Shown here one piece after another: positions 13,014 through 24,463 of a stretch of DNA of 64,000 nucleotides; within the stretch, counting starts at the first letter, position 1, and the number at the start of each line of letters is the position of its first letter. A program made the position numbers and the translations under genes. The DNA comes from Setaria digitata (lineage: Eukaryota > Nematoda > Chromadorea > Rhabditida > Setariidae), in NCBI GenBank assembly GCA_003640385.1, contig RCAB01000104.1, forward strand, positions 101,365 to 165,364. Reading direction: 5' to 3'. The notes under the pieces are model-generated. The model saw only the letters and a list, made by a program, of their open reading frames with translations. It ran no database searches and had not been told where the DNA came from.

Positions 13014-14465
13014 CTGCAGTACAATAATAAAATGAATTCTTGCCCACCTTTAGAATCTGCTAGAAAATTCCATAGCTTGAACTTAATTAAAATTTTAATT
13101 ACTTATTGATAAATCCACTACCATGTCAAATCACAGAATGTTAAAACCATAGTACGATATTCATATCAAAACTTTAAGATGTTGAATTGAAAACTGACAA
13201 CAATTTGATCCATCACGTAAATCCTGATTATTATTAAAGTCTCGATTTAACTATTAATTTATTCGTGACAACAACCCATAACTTACCTTTAANCCACATA
13301 AATTCTGATTATTATTAACGTCTCGATTTAACTATTAATTTATTCGTGACAACAACCCATAACTTACCTTTAAACAAAACGATCATATTTTAACAAAAAT
13401 TTGGTATTAGATAAGGACAGAAGTGTGTAGTATTTGTGAAGATCTACCTGTTGCCTGAAGATCAAATATCTAAAAGAATGGTCTAGAAGAAGTTTAGCAT
13501 TTTTTCATTTCAGATTATTTCAAATTACTTCACACAACAATTCACAAGACTACCCAACGATTTATTCGTATAAAAAACTATTGACAAAGTATAGAAATTC
13601 ACATATAACTATTTACAAGATACTTTCCAAGGCTATCATATTTACTTACAATAGTTTACGATTCATTTTATGTTTCACATTTCACTAAGATCTCAAATTT
13701 ACTTCTCTATCATATACACGGATATTTACTCTGCAAACATTGTCACAATATAATCAAAACATATTAAGATATTCCTCGTTCAAAATTTCAGGAAATGTAG
13801 AAGTATTAGTTTTTCTAGACATAGAAGCAACATCGGTTCACATATCTATATATCTCTCATGGCATATTAGATGATCTGTTGAAAACGCGGAATACTTAAT
13901 CAATGCATTCAATGTACTTTGCATCCGGAAATTATAGGAAATTATCTCAGAAGCAGACTAAAGAAGCAACTAGAATAAGTAAAAATTCAAATACTACTTT
14001 CTTATATGAAAGTAGCATTTGAATTTATATATAACTGTAGCAGTAGGCTCTTTAAGTGTGGAAATACAGGCTCCACAAGATCGTTCGTCCAAAATTCACC
14101 TGTTCAAATATTAATGCAATAAATAATTTTTCCTCTAAAAAATAAAATAAAATAATTTTCTTAGATTTTGCATATGGACATTTTTAAAGTATTGCATTAA
14201 CAAGAAGTTAATTTTATTTCACAAGTTTCTAAGACTGGAGTCTACGAACAGTTCATTCCGATCTGAAATAATACAGCAGGAAATTGGGGGTAAACGTAAA
14301 TCACAAATGACCAAAAGCAAACTATGTGATCGATTTAACCAAATTTACCAGTGAAAGCCTGAATTTTCAATTTTTATTTTTCATCAGTATTGTCTGAAAC
14401 AAGATATTTTTTTTTTGAAACTAAAATTCTTCTTTAGAATTAAAGCTTAGCTCAAAACGCAATAT
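13014..14465. other. intergenic region upstream of Aurora kinase
   Basis: About 1.45 kb with no supported exon. It holds the Aurora 5' flank and a duplicated segment around the N at 13293. A CTTACCTTTAA segment inside each copy could read as a minus-strand splice donor of an untranslated exon, but nothing confirms it. Confidence 0.5.
13213..13374. repeat. direct duplication flanking a single-N gap
   Basis: About 75-80 bp left of the N at 13293 are repeated right of it, with a few substitutions (for example AAATCCTG against AAATTCTG, AAAGTCTCG against AACGTCTCG). The mismatches suggest two alleles or uncorrected contig ends laid side by side, so the true genome probably has one copy. Confidence 0.8.
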
Positions 14466-14541
14466 TTACTGATCATTCACTGCGACTGAGGAATAGGACC
14501 AACTGTCCGATTTAGCATAATGCATAATTTGGTTCAAACTC
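14466..14541 (-). CDS. possible alternative last exon of MADF gene
   Basis: A 76-nt open segment preceded on the minus strand by a T-rich stretch and TTTTGAG. It starts with the extra base needed to continue from MADF exon 3 (which ends in phase 2) and encodes 24 residues beginning SLNQIMHYAKSDSWS, then TAA at 14466-14468. The composition looks coding (Trp, Ser, Asp, Tyr; no A/T bias). It would replace the terminal exon at 15099-15162 and give a different, non-acidic C-terminus. Phase fit alone has a one-in-three chance of being accidental, so this is a hypothesis. Confidence 0.4.
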
Positions 14542-15098
14542 CTCAAAACAAAAAAAAAAAAATAAAAAATAAAGTTCGTGTATTCTAGAAAATAATTTAA
14601 TTCAAAAAAGTTAAGTTCAAAACAACTATTATTGGTAACGCAAAAATCAAGCAATGATTTCAATAAAATCTCAAAATTCACATTTGTTGGAGTAGAACAT
14701 AACCTTTTCTTAACAAACGCTATTAGTCTTGTTACAAGATCTGATAAAAACAAAACAATAAATGCCCAGAAATTATCTCACTCCACTTAATCTCCTCATT
14801 TAAAGACAGTGATGTGAAAATGCCTTAATTCTTCAAATACTGCAAATGTGGTTAATACCAGGAAACAACTAGCTTCTTTTAGGACTTCTTTAAAGGCATC
14901 AAGCTTCTAGCTTCAAGGAAGCAATTGTACGTATAACCTAATAATGAGGATAATTTCAGAAAAACAAGGAGCGAACACATCTCATATTTACAATTGCAGA
15001 CGAAATACACATGAAATTTTGCTCGAAATTTTAAAACCTCTGATAAAACTTTAAATACTTGAATTTTCAGGTCACTCGAATTTTGCTACAGCAACAGT

Positions 15099-16371
15099 TC
15101 ATTCATCACATTTATCATCTACAGACTGATCTTCTGCCGCTTTCATAGCCAATAAATGCGACCTGTTAAATATAGTAACGACTTCATTCCCATTTACTTT
15201 AATCGCATATATGAGGCAGAGAATTATACGAGTAAAATGAGATAAAATGCTTTTTTCAAAGTAAATAGAAACCTTACCTTACCTATTATTCGGCGAATGA
15301 TCATCTTCTGATTCACTTTCGAGAACTGTTGAGTGAATTGCAGAATCATCATCTGATTCACTATCCAGAACTATTGGTTGAACTGTTCTTGGCCGTCTAA
15401 AAAAAAAAAAAAATTATTTCACTAGTTTTCCTCATAATAGAGAATCTTATTGGAGGAAATGATACTTCGAATTAGCATACTGCATCAGATCCCCGAAATT
15501 TCAGGACCTTGAACATGAACTTCTATCAAATACAGGCTCTCTAATCACAGTTATCGTATTTTGACCATTGATCACGAAAACGTCAGCCTAGCACTAAAAG
15601 ATCACCCCATCATACTGGCCTTCTTCTAAATTAAGAAAAGAAAACTAATATTTAGTCTTATGAATAGGAAACTTTTCCTAAAATTCTATACACAAAAATA
15701 CGAAGAAAAAAAAAAAAAAAAAAACGATACGCTTTGTAGTCATCAAGAAATGGATTTAGAAATGCAAGCGAATCGAAATATTTTGCACATGAACTTCTCA
15801 GAGGAGGTGTGCCTTGGATTCTTCTCAATGTTCGATCTCGTGTATAAGCAAACTTCAGCTTATTCCATCTCCTACGACAGCCATGATCTGAAACATTGGA
15901 CGATTACATGTTTCAGTGAAAAAATAGTTCGGAAAGGAATGTTTTAGTGTTAATTATAGTATAGAGAAGATTAATATACAAGAAACTATTCTATTTCTTG
16001 CAAAATGACACTTCCAATATCCATGTGTATTTTCAGTATACTTGCTTACAAACTGAAGTGTCACATCGAATGTTAACTGTCATAAAAATGTTCCACATAA
16101 ATTTAATCCCATCTAATAAATCCATGTGCTCATTGCCCATCAATCCTCACATCAGTTTCAAGCAAACAATTTAAATAACTACATTAAACAGTTTCAAAAG
16201 AAATGAACAATTACCAGTAATATCATGTCCGCGTTGTTGCATGCATTTTGCAACAGCCTGCCAAGCTTTCTCACGCCTCGAACCTCGTTTCTGATAACCT
16301 TTCATATGTATATCATAAATTATTGGATGTGCCTTTACAACTTCAATGAGATCATCAAAAACGCTCGACAT
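15099..16371 (-). CDS. MADF-domain protein
   Basis: Small putative DNA-binding or transcription-associated protein, 163 aa. Four GT-AG exons: 16215-16371, 15731-15887, 15283-15396, 15099-15162 (492 nt, in frame throughout). Exons 1-2 encode a MADF (Myb/SANT-like) domain. Residues 1-52 hold the first helix (DDLIEVVKAHPIIYD) and the conserved REKAWQAVAKCM; exon 2 continues with CRRRWNKLKFAYTRDR, matching the W-xx-L-R-xx-Y core of the family, followed by a DSLAFLNPFLDDY segment. Exon 3 encodes an acidic serine-rich tail with two ESESEDD/DSESDDD blocks. No BESS motif is seen. It lies between hrpk-1 and Aurora on the same strand, with about 1.5-1.7 kb on each side, so operon membership is doubtful. 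The partner and target are unknown. Confidence 0.85.
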
Positions 16372-18117
16372 GATGAAATCTGAAGCAGAATGAGGTCAGC
16401 TGTTTAATTCACTTTGAGACTAAATAAATGATGAACGATTAAATTACAAAAATCATCTTTGCAGGAAATTTGTAATTGTTTCAAGAGTTTTCAGAGAAGA
16501 AGGAAAATTTATATTGTTATTTTAGCCCAAATTCAACTTCCTCAATAAAAACGACTTCCAGGAACTTTGAATAAAATCACTGCCTAAATACTTCACTAGG
16601 TACCATGATAGTCAATGTTAAGACCACTTTTTCTTGAGGTAAAAGAAATAAAAGAAGGCTTATGATGATAATGGTTTGGGAAACGCAAAATGAGTGATGC
16701 ACGAAATTTCAACTTTGCAGGTTAAAGATTAATAAGGACTCCTCATCAGGACAATTACAAATTCACTCACTTGCCACCAATTCAAATCTCGACACTTATC
16801 ATCAATTCGTGGGAACAGAAGCAGTCAGTAATTTTTCTTTTCAATAACAAATCATTCTCATGATGTTAAATGTTTCACGAGGTAGCATCCGTATGAAAGA
16901 ATATTAATCGCATTTAACAGGGAGGACTCTACGACACTATTTGCCTCGGTAGTATTCCACGATACTAATTATGCAAGTATTCCACACATACAGGAGAAGC
17001 CAATTTTTCACATCTTCAATCCAATCAAAAATGGAGACGATGCCTAACCACCAGTCTTGCTCCCACATGAAAGTCTTTCTAATCAGCATGTGGAATTTCA
17101 GCATGAAAGCAGACAGTTCATAGAGTTTAGTATTATCACTACATATCAGAAAACGACATCATGTCTATTTCCTCTTGTGAAATATTCATTTAGAAAAGTT
17201 AGAACTTCTTGCAGCTAGAATAAAACAATTTAAAAGTAGAGATTTTAAGCTGAACTAAAGGCAAAATTTAAAATATGAAGCTGCATAATCTTGAAAATTC
17301 ATGAAATTACATGAAAATCATGAGCAATTCACGGACACAACTGACTCAACGTGCTAACGTTTCTCATAAAGTAACAAAAAGCACCAGAAATACCGGAATA
17401 ATTCCAAAGAATTTCAAATCCCTAAGATCTAATCTTTCACACTAAAATTTTTCCCAAATACATGAAAACTGCGTTTATAATTCCGGCAACCAACTTTTCT
17501 GAAACTGCATTTACAGTTCCCGCAACCAAAAAACTTTTTATCCAGAAAAATCCATAAATTTGTTGTCTGGAGATGCATAAACTACACATGAGATCAACAA
17601 GTTTTTCCACTCCGACAGAATCAAATACCGTAAAATAAGGGTACTTAAAAGGTATACTTTTCAATGACAAGCACTGCTCATTTCCATGATAAAGATTGGA
17701 GGAACTTTTTTACTAATAAAAGTGCGAAATCGCAGCTGACAACAACGAAGCTATTCACGAAATTGAGTTCAAAAAAGGAAATACTTGAATGATTTACAAT
17801 CATAACACAAATTTAAAAAAAAAAATCATTAAAGAAAGTTTCATGAGACTTTTCGCTCACTAAGATCAATGCGCATCGTTTACATTTCATTCAAATATCT
17901 TCGTCCCGCAACGGATTGACGAACACTGAAACAGGTGGAACTGATCAATCGACCAACATATTACTATTCAGGAATTTATAAATATGATAACTACTCTCAG
18001 TTTGACTTTCAAACGTAAGTGAGATGATAGTGGTATGTTGAATGATATTGGTATTTTAATGAGATATTCAATAACTGCTTGAGTTATTTTCAACATGATG
18101 ACCAACATATATATATT
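16372..18117. other. intergenic region between hrpk-1 and MADF gene
   Basis: About 1.75 kb. It contains the MADF gene's 5' flank and the hrpk-1 3' flank. The hrpk-1 stop codon overlaps an AATAAA on the minus strand (18117-18122 read on plus as TTTATT). A diverged tandem duplication sits at 17464-17538. No exon is supported. Confidence 0.5.
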
Positions 18118-21100
18118 TTATTCTTTTAAAGCTTGTACTAACCATTGCTGCAACAAATACTGGGCTGTTTGTATAGCTGTTGAGGTACCAGTAATAGTTA
18201 TGATACGCTCGCCAGATTCCTGTTGTGGTCCAACAACAATTTGTGCACCTGATTCTTCACGTACTCTGTTAATTCGTTCACCGCCTTTACCAATTATGGT
18301 GCCTCCAAGTTCATTCGGTATTGTCACCTGAGAAAGTCTTTTTCACTTTGAAAAGTGTTAAATGAATAATGAATTACACTAATTTAAAACAACAGTCGAA
18401 ACAGAAACTTTATATTTTAATAACCTGAGTGCTTTCTTCTGGACCCATATATGGTGGTAATGCAACAGCTGACAGAGGACCACGTCCACCAATCTGTCGT
18501 GGAAAATTACGGCCATAGTTCCCATATGAAGCCATTGCCATCGGTCCACGGATCATCGGGCCACGATAATTACGATCTGGTGGATAACCACCGTACTCAG
18601 CTGAGTAGCTTGGATCGTAGAACATGGATTCATAAGGCTTTGTTACTCCTTTTATAGGAATCTGAAACCATTATTGTTCTGAAAACTCTGTAAAACAACT
18701 CATAAAAATCCCGAAGGCTTTTGCATATCGAAGTTAACTAAAACTTTTATCGCCTAAACTGTCAAGTCTTATATTTGTTTAGCGAAGTAAAGCCAACAAA
18801 ACGCGATTTAGAAATAATGCCACATTTTTTAATAAAACCGGAAAAATTATACCTCTTTAAGCATGTTCATAATATGATTAACACAAGCTATTATTTTGTC
18901 TGGTGCTCCCTTAATGGATACGACACGTTCTGTAGACTGAGGTGGACACTGTGCAAATACCTAAAAGCATACTTTTTATAATTCATGATAAATTAGGAAA
19001 GAGAAACAGAGCAGCAGAAAATGAGCATTAACTAAAAGATAATAATTTCCAGTAAATTACTTCACAACATGCATAAAATGGATATCGAAAATGTTTTCGC
19101 TTTAGGAAGAGATATATATTAAAGGTACCTTCATTTGTACACCAAGTTCTTCCTTCATTTCCTTAATTTTTGATCCTTGACGTCCAATAACAGCACCAGC
19201 ATGCGATGAATGTACCAAAACACGAAGCTCTATTGGACGACTAGAATCACCTTCTCGACTCTGCAAACATTTTTTGAATTTCCTCAAAAATTTCTATTCG
19301 ATAAAGTGACTAATCCACGATTTTCGCATCATAGCAACAATTTTTTCACCCCCTCGCTAATTTCTTCTTTTCTCTAGAGAAATAACCCTCTAAATATACC
19401 AAATATTAGAAATTATTATAATAGATCCGATGTGATTCAAAAAGAGAGAATTAATCGTAACATTGAGTAAGACTTGAGTGTTACAACCTTACAACATTAA
19501 AAGCTTATAACAGCATAGCATTTCCTATCTTTCGTTCTCATTTTACACAGAAACATGCTAAAAAGAAAAAGATCAATGTATTCATTAACTAACATCATCA
19601 AGTTTCGGAATAACTTCAGTAACAATTGCGAGCACATTTTCGACCGTCGCAACAATGGTAGCAATTCTGAAAAATATGAGATGAAAATTTCACGACTTCA
19701 CAACAGAAAATCTTTTCATTTCTTTTTTTTTTTTTTCAAAAAATCCTTTTTGATTGTTAAACGATTTTTTAAAACATGTGGCAGTGCATTGATTTAAACA
19801 TATTCAAAATATACTTTTCAGTGGAATGATACAAAAAATTTTATCAGCAAAATAAGAAGTGTAAACCTTCCTAAACCTACAGGAAAAGGATGAAACAAGT
19901 AAGAACATTCTACCTGCAGGGACCTGATATTTCGAAAAAAAAAAAACGAAAAAAAAACAAAAAACAAAAATACTCAGTGCACTGCGTTTTCCGATCAGAA
20001 CTGCACACGCAAAGACAGCCGAGTTCAGCATAAAAAGGCTCAAGCTGCCATCAGTTTACCATTTAATTTAATTTATCTAACAATTGGGCTACCGATGCTT
20101 TCATAAAAGTTTCAAAAGCGCAAAAATTAATGGTCGTATTGAGTTGTTCAGATAAACTAGATAAACTGTTTGTTCCCATTTAACTATTTGAAGAAAAAAA
20201 AACAAGAAATTGAGAGACGGGAGCAGGGATTACCGTTCAGGAGTCTGGCTATCGGGGACCGTGACATTCGCATCGTACTGCAAAAGCAAAGGATAAGTTT
20301 TAAGTTTGAGAGGAAAAGAAAAAACTGAAAACTGTGGGTCTGAAATGGAAAACAGGACAAAGACAGGCAGTCGGTGTTTGGTAGCAGTGTCTGCCTTGGC
20401 CTTTCACTTAAATTCATAATCCATAAATACATATTGCATCATCCAACAACAACAGTGTGTTGCAGGTGAAGTTGAAGGAGATCGGGCATCGGGATTGGAT
20501 ATCGGGATTGTGACTGGGAGTTAGGGCTGAAAAGAGCGAATTAATCAACTGTATCATATATGATGTATCGATTTTTTCGGGAAATCATCTCAAGTAACAT
20601 TTCAATGATACGAGTGAAGTGATACTTCTTTGCGGAATATAGCGTTTTTATTAACCTAACAGTTTCCAAGAAAAGGAATACTGAACGTCCAACTGCACAT
20701 TCAGTAAAATGCACATTTTCATGATAGTGCAAGTATAAGACATAACAGCGCAAAAATTCTATTGCGCCAGCGGCATTCATGCTCTCTATCATAGAAAACT
20801 GACCTGTAGCAATTAAATGTGTAACAAACATTTAAACTGTTTTAAAGACAAATTCCCGGGTACGCTCTGCGCGTATAAATATGTCTGATATATTTAAAAT
20901 TCTTAAAAAAAAAAAAAAAAAAAAAATTCAGAACAAATAAGAAAGTCAAACCTCTGATCTCAATCGTTTGATATTTTCTCCACCTTTGCCAATGATCCCA
21001 CCGGCTCCACGACTAGACACTAATAGCCTTAATTCATATTTGCCGGCTGCCAGAGCCTCCTGGTAACTATCTGGACGCTGCCGCTTACCGGATTTCGCAC

Positions 21101-21152
21101 TTTCATGATTATCAGATGGACTCAAATCATCATCACCACCGTGGCGTTTCAT
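18118..21152 (-). CDS. hrpk-1: hnRNP K homologue, three KH domains
   Basis: RNA-binding protein acting in mRNA processing and stability. Seven exons: 20952-21152, 20234-20277, 19594-19666, 19129-19260, 18853-18960, 18425-18661, 18118-18327. They total 1005 nt, 334 aa. KH1 (about residues 38-105) carries [11 protein letters not shown]2 (about 115-185) VIGRQGSKI and KH3 (about 266-334) IIGKGGERI, each the GxxG loop that grips single-stranded RNA. Residues 187-265 are a Tyr/Gly/Arg/Pro-rich linker with RGP and RGG-like pieces, as in hnRNP K. The KH1-KH2-linker-KH3 order is diagnostic. The 44-nt exon 2 encodes [11 protein letters not shown], the conserved KH1 segment. Start M at 21152 lies 29 nt after an acceptor (TTCTTGTAG), a likely trans-splice site. 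Introns 1 and 2 hold C-rich clusters (see findings). Confidence 0.95.
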
Positions 21153-21181
21153 CGTACGCTTGCACCAATCGACCGTTTGCT

Positions 21182-22314
21182 CTACAAGAAAATTAACAAA
21201 ATGAAGAATATAAGCAAAACCAAACATAATAAGATGATATCTACGAACTATCGTGCTACAGAAAATCCGTTCATTCGGAAACGCTATAAAAACTGCTTCA
21301 ATATTAATCCATTCAGTTCTCCATTCATGTAATTAATTTAATGGAACAAATCAAAAGTCTTTTAAATACTAACAAAGAGAAAATGGGCATGTCGAAGTGA
21401 TTTACTGGAGATTCAATAAAATAATCAACTCAGTCAAGTGAACTGTCTTAGATTCGATATTCATTGCAACGAAATATTCAAGAATGACATATTCATTTAG
21501 AACTACCTCAGAAATAGGTGTTCACTGCGACGAATTGTCCAACGATGACATATTCATTAAGAGCAATCCGAGGATAAGGGACTACGACGCATCGACCAAA
21601 GAAGGCACACGCCAACCCAAGACGGGGTTTGTATATGTGTGTATTTGTGTGTGCATGTGTGTGTGTGTGTGTGTGTGTGTGGTTGTGTATGTGGGTGTGC
21701 CTAAGTAAATGCTTTAACAAACTATTAGGGTGAAAGGGCTAAGAAGTTCCGTAAAAGTTACAGTGTAAACGATAGTATGAAAATGAGCATAAATTTCCTT
21801 GACAAACTAATCAAAGGACAACTTCAGGAATTACTGGATGACCAGTCAGACAAAAACAAAAACACGGAGTCGGAGAGAAAACCGGAAGAACCGGAGATAC
21901 CCTAACGAGACGGCAACAGATGACAACCGAACATGTAGCCAAAGAAAAAAAGATATCAATCGGCAGAATTCGTGCCGCACGTCCATGCGCAGTTTGAACT
22001 TTAAGTGTGAAAGAAAGACATGAACCGGTAATGGAACGGATGTTTATTCCTGATTTTCTCATCAAGTCCTTGATATTGTTGACTGAGCATAATTTCTCAC
22101 AACGTCACTTTTGGGCACAGTCAGCATTATATCTTTGTTTTTCGTTAATAGACTGCGTGCTCATCATAGGCATTAGCAGTGCTTCCTTTATTAATGACAT
22201 ACTCAGACTTCGTTGACTTTTACGACTTAAGCATGAATTGTCTTTACTCTTAGTTGAGGTTAGAAACTTTTAAAGACTTCTAATACGATGATACTTCTGA
22301 AAATTTTTTTTCAG
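21182..22314. promoter_or_regulatory. divergent promoter region hrpk-1 / NUP42-like
   Basis: About 1.1 kb separating the 5' ends of two oppositely oriented genes. It contains a (GT)n microsatellite (21630-21702). At about 21820-22020 there is an unusually GC-richer block for this window, with open frames on both strands and a CATGCGCAG element. This is inferred to be a shared promoter; no TATA or initiator motif was identified. Confidence 0.45.
21630..21702. repeat. (GT)n microsatellite
   Basis: Imperfect TG/GT dinucleotide repeat of about 70 bp, with its purest core around 21657-21680. Confidence 0.9.
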
Positions 22315-22335
22315 GAATTTGAAGTGACTGCTTCT

Positions 22336-24463
22336 ATGTACCGACCAACAATTCGATGTAAATTTTTTGCGCGAGGTAATTGCCGGAATGGTGAAGCATG
22401 CCCATTTGCGCATATTCCTCAAGCGGAAATTATCGACCTGCAACAAACGAATAGCAGAAATGCTGATGTACAACTGGAACGACACAGACGTCTAACCGGA
22501 CAGGTAGTCATTTCATTTTAATAAATTGAAAAGAAAAAATTCATTTTATTGAACATCACTGCCACCGTCATATTTCAATCGCTTTCCTTCTTTCTTGTTC
22601 TTCATGTTTTTTCATTTTTTCATATGTTTTGAAGGAGCTATTTACTGATTTTTATTATTGTTTAATGCTGTATAAGTCCTGATTAACCGAAATTATGAAA
22701 TTCTTCCTAGTGAAATTTTACGATTTCCATTTTCGTGACCTAACAATTAAACTCTCTGTTTGCATCCTTCTTCGAGGCCAGAAATCTTATGTATATATAT
22801 ACAAATTGAGTACTGATTAGAATATTATATAATATTCTAATACATATAATATTACACATATAATTGTATATTTGTATTATTTCATATAATTATATATATA
22901 TATATTTGTATTTCCGTGGTATGGATGTTGCTTTCAGTAATGTACTTTGCATTTATTAAGCAGTTTCCTCTACTCTGATCGTCTTCAGATGTCTTTTTCA
23001 GTCTTTATTACTGCACTGTACTCAAACTTCGAATAGCTGCAGATTTTTTTTCTCGTCTATTAAACAGTCTTAAGTGTTATTACTTTTCTCAGCTTATGTC
23101 TTTTGCTTATCTATATTTGAGTACCACAAAATATTTGATAATAATACTGTATTTAATGTCCATAACTTTATTATATGACTTATAACTTTTACACGGCAGC
23201 ATTAGCAGATACTTTTTTCTTCTCATTTTCTTTTTCAGTGTAATTTATGTGTAGCCCTGATGTTTCTTCCCCTTCCCTCCCTCCCAACTTCTAACTAGAA
23301 GTTTTTGTTTTTGCGCATCAATTGGAAATATTGGTAGTATGCAGCTTTTTTTCTTTTTATTCTCTTTTCTTATTCCTTTATACATTTAATTCTTCCTTTC
23401 TTGTACATTTTTTCAGTATAGCATCAAGTAACATGAGAGTATATTGAAGAAGGTGAATGCGTTTTAATGTGCTTTTCATTAAAAACACAATACACATTTT
23501 TTAGTTGCTCATTATCAAAGGAATAATTGCAAGTAATTATAAGTGCGCAATTTTCGTTGTGTTTTTTGCTTGAGATACATATTATTTCAGGTAGGTTTTA
23601 GCAATCATGGATTTAACGAACATCCTCAGTCATTTTCGCATTATTTCGACAAGAGGTAGATCTGTGCAATGTGTCAAATTTTAGCAATTTTCAGCTATCC
23701 TTCTTTTGCAATTTATTGCATGGATATTAAAGAGGACATATAGAAAGAAGATGATAATCTTTCGCTTATCAGGAAAAAAAATTTGTTTAGTTACAAGAAA
23801 AAACTTCTTTTTTCGAAAAGAGTTAAGTTCCAGTTAAAAGGGCACGATTTGTTGCGTCACAGGAAAAGATTTTTCCTTTTGTTTCAGTCGTTATAAATGG
23901 GTTTCACCTTTGTTAAAAGAACGAGAAGAAGCTAAAAAGGTGTCCTCGGATAAAAATATCATGGATAAGAATGCTTTTAATAAGGATTTAATAACGAAAC
24001 AAACAGATACTGTGGCAAGAAAAGGAGCATCCGACTCAAGTATATTCCTGAATAGTGAAAACACTGGAACAACTCTCAATAAAAAGTGAATAATTTTTTG
24101 AATATAATAAAGGGATTGGTAATAGCAGCGCAGTGAAGGGAAACCAACATTGAAACATGCTATTGACATTAAGTAGTAGAGCATCATAACTGGAAATTGT
24201 CAGTGAATAATGATCAGTATCTATGAAGTTTATAATGACTGCAATATACCAAATCCTATTTTAGGTCGGAGAGCCAGGTAAATGTTGGCAATGAGTCTAC
24301 AGAGGGTGTTGAGCTTAATTACAATGGTTACAAAAATCTGATGCAAAAGCTATACTCTAGGATGGAAGACTTGACTGCTGAACAGATAAAGCAGTTCAAC
24401 GCAGATGAATTTGAATATGGCAAAGTGCCGATAATTCCACCTCCCAAGGAACTTTGTTTTTAG
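22336..24463 (+). CDS. NUP42: NUP42/NUPL2-like CCCH nucleoporin
   Basis: Nucleoporin-like protein expected at the cytoplasmic face of the pore, where Nup42 works with Gle1 in mRNA export. Four GT-AG exons: 22336-22503, 23591-23655, 23888-24085, 24265-24463 (630 nt, 209 aa). The N-terminus has one CCCH zinc finger, C8-x7-C16-x5-C22-x3-H26, in CKFFARGNC...CPFAH. The middle is hydrophilic, with no clear FG-repeat array. The last 45 residues ([15 protein letters not shown] then [16 protein letters not shown]) match the C-terminal Gle1-binding tail pattern of NUP42 proteins (LT-E-F, G-IP--PPP-ELC). The start is set by a TTTTTTTCAG acceptor at 22305-22314, 21 nt before the ATG. It is shorter than vertebrate NUP42 because the FG region is missing or reduced. 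Confidence 0.85.
22818..22839. repeat. 22-bp perfect AT palindrome
   Basis: The half-site TAGAATATTAT is followed immediately by its exact reverse complement, inside intron 1 of the NUP42-like gene. More alternating TA sequence follows to about 22910. Confidence 0.95.

Noticed and set aside
15660..15947. 95-codon plus-strand ORF opposite the MADF gene
   Set aside because: It is the antisense shadow of MADF exon 2 (15731-15887), which splices in frame and matches the family.
10945..21152. Three minus-strand genes as one operon
   Set aside because: Spacers of about 1.5-1.75 kb are far larger than typical nematode operon spacing, and each gene has its own upstream flank.
21484..21720. ORFs with Val/Cys or His/Thr repeats
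   Set aside because: Translations of the (GT)n microsatellite.
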